A DNA stretch of 5,497 nt. Source: Dehalococcoidales bacterium (GTDB taxonomy: Bacteria > Chloroflexota > Dehalococcoidia > E44-bin15). Numbering within the stretch: position 1 is the first letter of the stretch; every line of letters begins with the position of its first letter. The translations under genes were made by a program, and so were the position numbers. The stretch spans positions 1 to 5,497 of the forward strand of contig JAAXQM010000013.1 of assembly GCA_012974295.1 (NCBI GenBank). The letters are read 5' to 3'. This document shows, one piece after another, positions 5,476 through 5,497 of this stretch. Under the pieces are notes generated by a model. The model searched no databases. It saw only the letters and a program-made list of their open reading frames with translations, and had not been told where the DNA came from.

Positions 5476-5497
5476 GCGGCCTGGGCTACTCTTCCTC

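Overview
This window looks like ordinary bacterial chromosome, most plausibly from an uncultured anaerobic or subsurface bacterium. A Chloroflexota (Dehalococcoidia-like) origin is my best guess, based on the remA-gmk pairing, the style of the proteins and the GGGGG/CCCCC hairpin repeats. That is an impression, not a proof. Base composition is moderate, genes are closely packed and promoters resemble sigma-70 sites.

Left end (1-600, minus strand): the first 74 codons of a secreted lipoprotein of the amino-acid-type ABC transporter substrate-binding family. It sits behind a complete regulatory leader. In transcription order this holds a TTGACA-17-TATTCT promoter, a cyclic di-GMP-I (GEMM-I) riboswitch aptamer, a 10-bp intrinsic terminator with a U-tract, and then an AAGGAGG ribosome binding site and the start codon. 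The nutrient-binding lipoprotein therefore appears to be switched by cyclic di-GMP through transcription termination. This is the most interesting system here.

Middle (600-3190, plus strand): tyrA (prephenate/arogenate dehydrogenase) and aroA (EPSP synthase) form a two-gene shikimate/tyrosine operon with its own extended -10 promoter. The pair is bracketed by two direct copies, about 90% identical, of a 110-116 bp element with terminal inverted repeats and three internal hairpins. It looks like a MITE-type element and carries no gene.

Right (3190-4331, plus strand): remA (DUF370, a DNA-binding regulator) and gmk (guanylate kinase) form a tight operon. The rpoZ gene that often follows is absent. 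The next 237 bases hold no convincing intact gene, only a start-less hydrophobic reading frame, a 9-bp-arm palindrome and an 11-bp tandem duplication.

Right end (4332-5475, plus strand): a major facilitator superfamily exporter broken by an internal, frame-shifting deletion that removes about TM3 and part of TM4. The join lies in a short sequence that can be read in both frames, so this is called a pseudogene.
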